Assembly: GCA_016193065.1 (NCBI GenBank)
Contig: JACPSX010000203.1
Location: forward strand, 1-8,444
DNA length: 8,444 nt
Direction: 5' to 3'
DNA from: Candidatus Tectimicrobiota bacterium
Lineage (GTDB): Bacteria > JACPSX01
The stretch's first letter is position 1. Every line of letters starts with the position of its first letter. The notes under the pieces were generated by a model that was given only the letters and a program-made list of their open reading frames with translations, was not told the origin of the DNA and ran no database searches. Shown piece by piece: positions 7,880 through 8,444 of the stretch. The translations under genes and the position numbers were made by a program.

Positions 7880-8444
7880 ATGACGGAAGGAGTCAGCGCC
7901 GCGGAAATCATGGCGGCTGCCGGAGCCAGAGAGTTGCGGGACGGGGAACTCATTGTCGTGGGCCTGGGGTTGCCCCAGGTGGCCTGCGTCCTTGCCAAGC
8001 GCACCCATGCCCCCGGCCTCACCTCCCTCCTGGAGATCGGTGTGGTCGACATGAACCCGATCGACACGCCGGTGGGACTGGCTGATTCCCGAATCTTTTA
8101 CAGAGCAACCTGTTGGAGCGGCTTCCTGGACATCCTGGGCATGAACCTCCACCGTGGTGTCGTGGACGTGGGATTCCTGGGCGCCCTGGAAGTGGACCAG
8201 TTCGGCAACATCAACACCACCCTCTTGAAAGAGGACTCCGGGAAGGTCCGCTACTTTAACGGCAGCGCCGGGGGCAATGACGTGGCTTCCCTCGCCAAGA
8301 GAGTCATCGTCATCATGCGCCATGAGAAACGCAAGCTCCCCACGGCAGTGGCTCATCTCACCAGCCCCGGGTTCCCGGGCGGGAAGCGTCGCCAGGAAGT
8401 GGGCCTGCGAGGGGGAGGGCCCCACCGGGTCATTACGGACAAGG
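7880..8444 (+). CDS. gctB: Family I CoA-transferase, beta subunit (GctB-like), cut by right edge
   Basis: The first 188 residues of the catalytic subunit that partners the alpha chain encoded just upstream. The frame is open to the right edge, and about 70-80 residues are missing if it has the usual length near 265. VVGLGLPQVACVLAKR (26-41) and FLGALEVDQFGNINTT match the glutaconate CoA-transferase beta chain. So do NGSAGGNDVAS, VIVIMRHEKRKL, the LTSPGF segment and the terminal VITDK. Glu52 in LLEIGVVD aligns with the active-site glutamate of that enzyme (in its ESG motif), so transferase chemistry through a glutamyl-CoA intermediate is likely. The residue after it is Ile rather than Ser or Asn. 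The ATG at 7880 has a strong GGAGGAG site at 7871-7877, ending 2 nt before it, a rather short spacing; no better start is seen nearby. Probably co-transcribed with gctA despite the 208-bp spacer. Confidence 0.9.
   Translation, partial: MTEGVSAAEIMAAAGARELRDGELIVVGLGLPQVACVLAKRTHAPGLTSLLEIGVVDMNPIDTPVGLADSRIFYRATCWSGFLDILGMNLHRGVVDVGFLGALEVDQFGNINTTLLKEDSGKVRYFNGSAGGNDVASLAKRVIVIMRHEKRKLPTAVAHLTSPGFPGGKRRQEVGLRGGGPHRVITDK

Noticed and set aside
7792-8085. Plus-strand open frame containing VRGEPVEPRK
   Set aside because: This peptide is the translation of the REP-like palindrome and then an out-of-frame reading of gctB, a frequent spurious gene call.

Overview
The window holds five genes: a very large truncated gene at the left edge, an initiator tRNA, a hydrolase, and a two-gene CoA-transferase pair cut by the right edge. 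Composition is GC-rich, with bacterial Shine-Dalgarno sites, sigma-70-type promoter hexamers and a rho-independent terminator. A cyclic-glucan synthase, a glutaconate-type CoA-transferase and REP-like palindromes suggest a free-living Gram-negative or environmental lineage, for example deltaproteobacterium-like. The sequence alone does not fix the phylum.

Left half (1-4817, minus strand): one uninterrupted reading frame of 1605 codons that starts at 4817 and runs off the left edge. It is the N-terminal part of a cyclic beta-1,2-glucan synthase (NdvB/Cgs type). It carries an N-terminal alpha/beta domain split by membrane segments, a GT84 glycosyltransferase, further membrane segments and a glucoamylase-like domain. 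The GH94 phosphorylase part expected in this family would lie outside the window. Because the gene has no stop codon in the window, only short unrelated open frames are visible there; those on the plus strand are antisense shadows.

Middle (4962-5159, minus strand): a self-contained initiator tRNA-Met(CAU) unit. It has a promoter matching both sigma-70 consensus hexamers, a 77-nt tRNA with encoded CCA, and a strong terminator 145 nt upstream of the glucan synthase start.

Right half: an alpha/beta hydrolase (5219-6430, minus) of the 2,6-dihydroxypseudooxynicotine hydrolase/FrsA-like type is divergent from a CoA-transferase alpha subunit (6766-7671, plus), across a 335-bp region with candidate promoters and dyads. 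The beta subunit (7880 onward, plus) follows after a 208-bp spacer with two REP-like palindromes. The alpha and beta chains should form one heteromeric family I CoA-transferase that moves CoA between carboxylic acids. Together with the divergent hydrolase this may be a small catabolic module, but the substrates cannot be read from the sequence. I see no phage, transposon or CRISPR signature, and no clearly new system.
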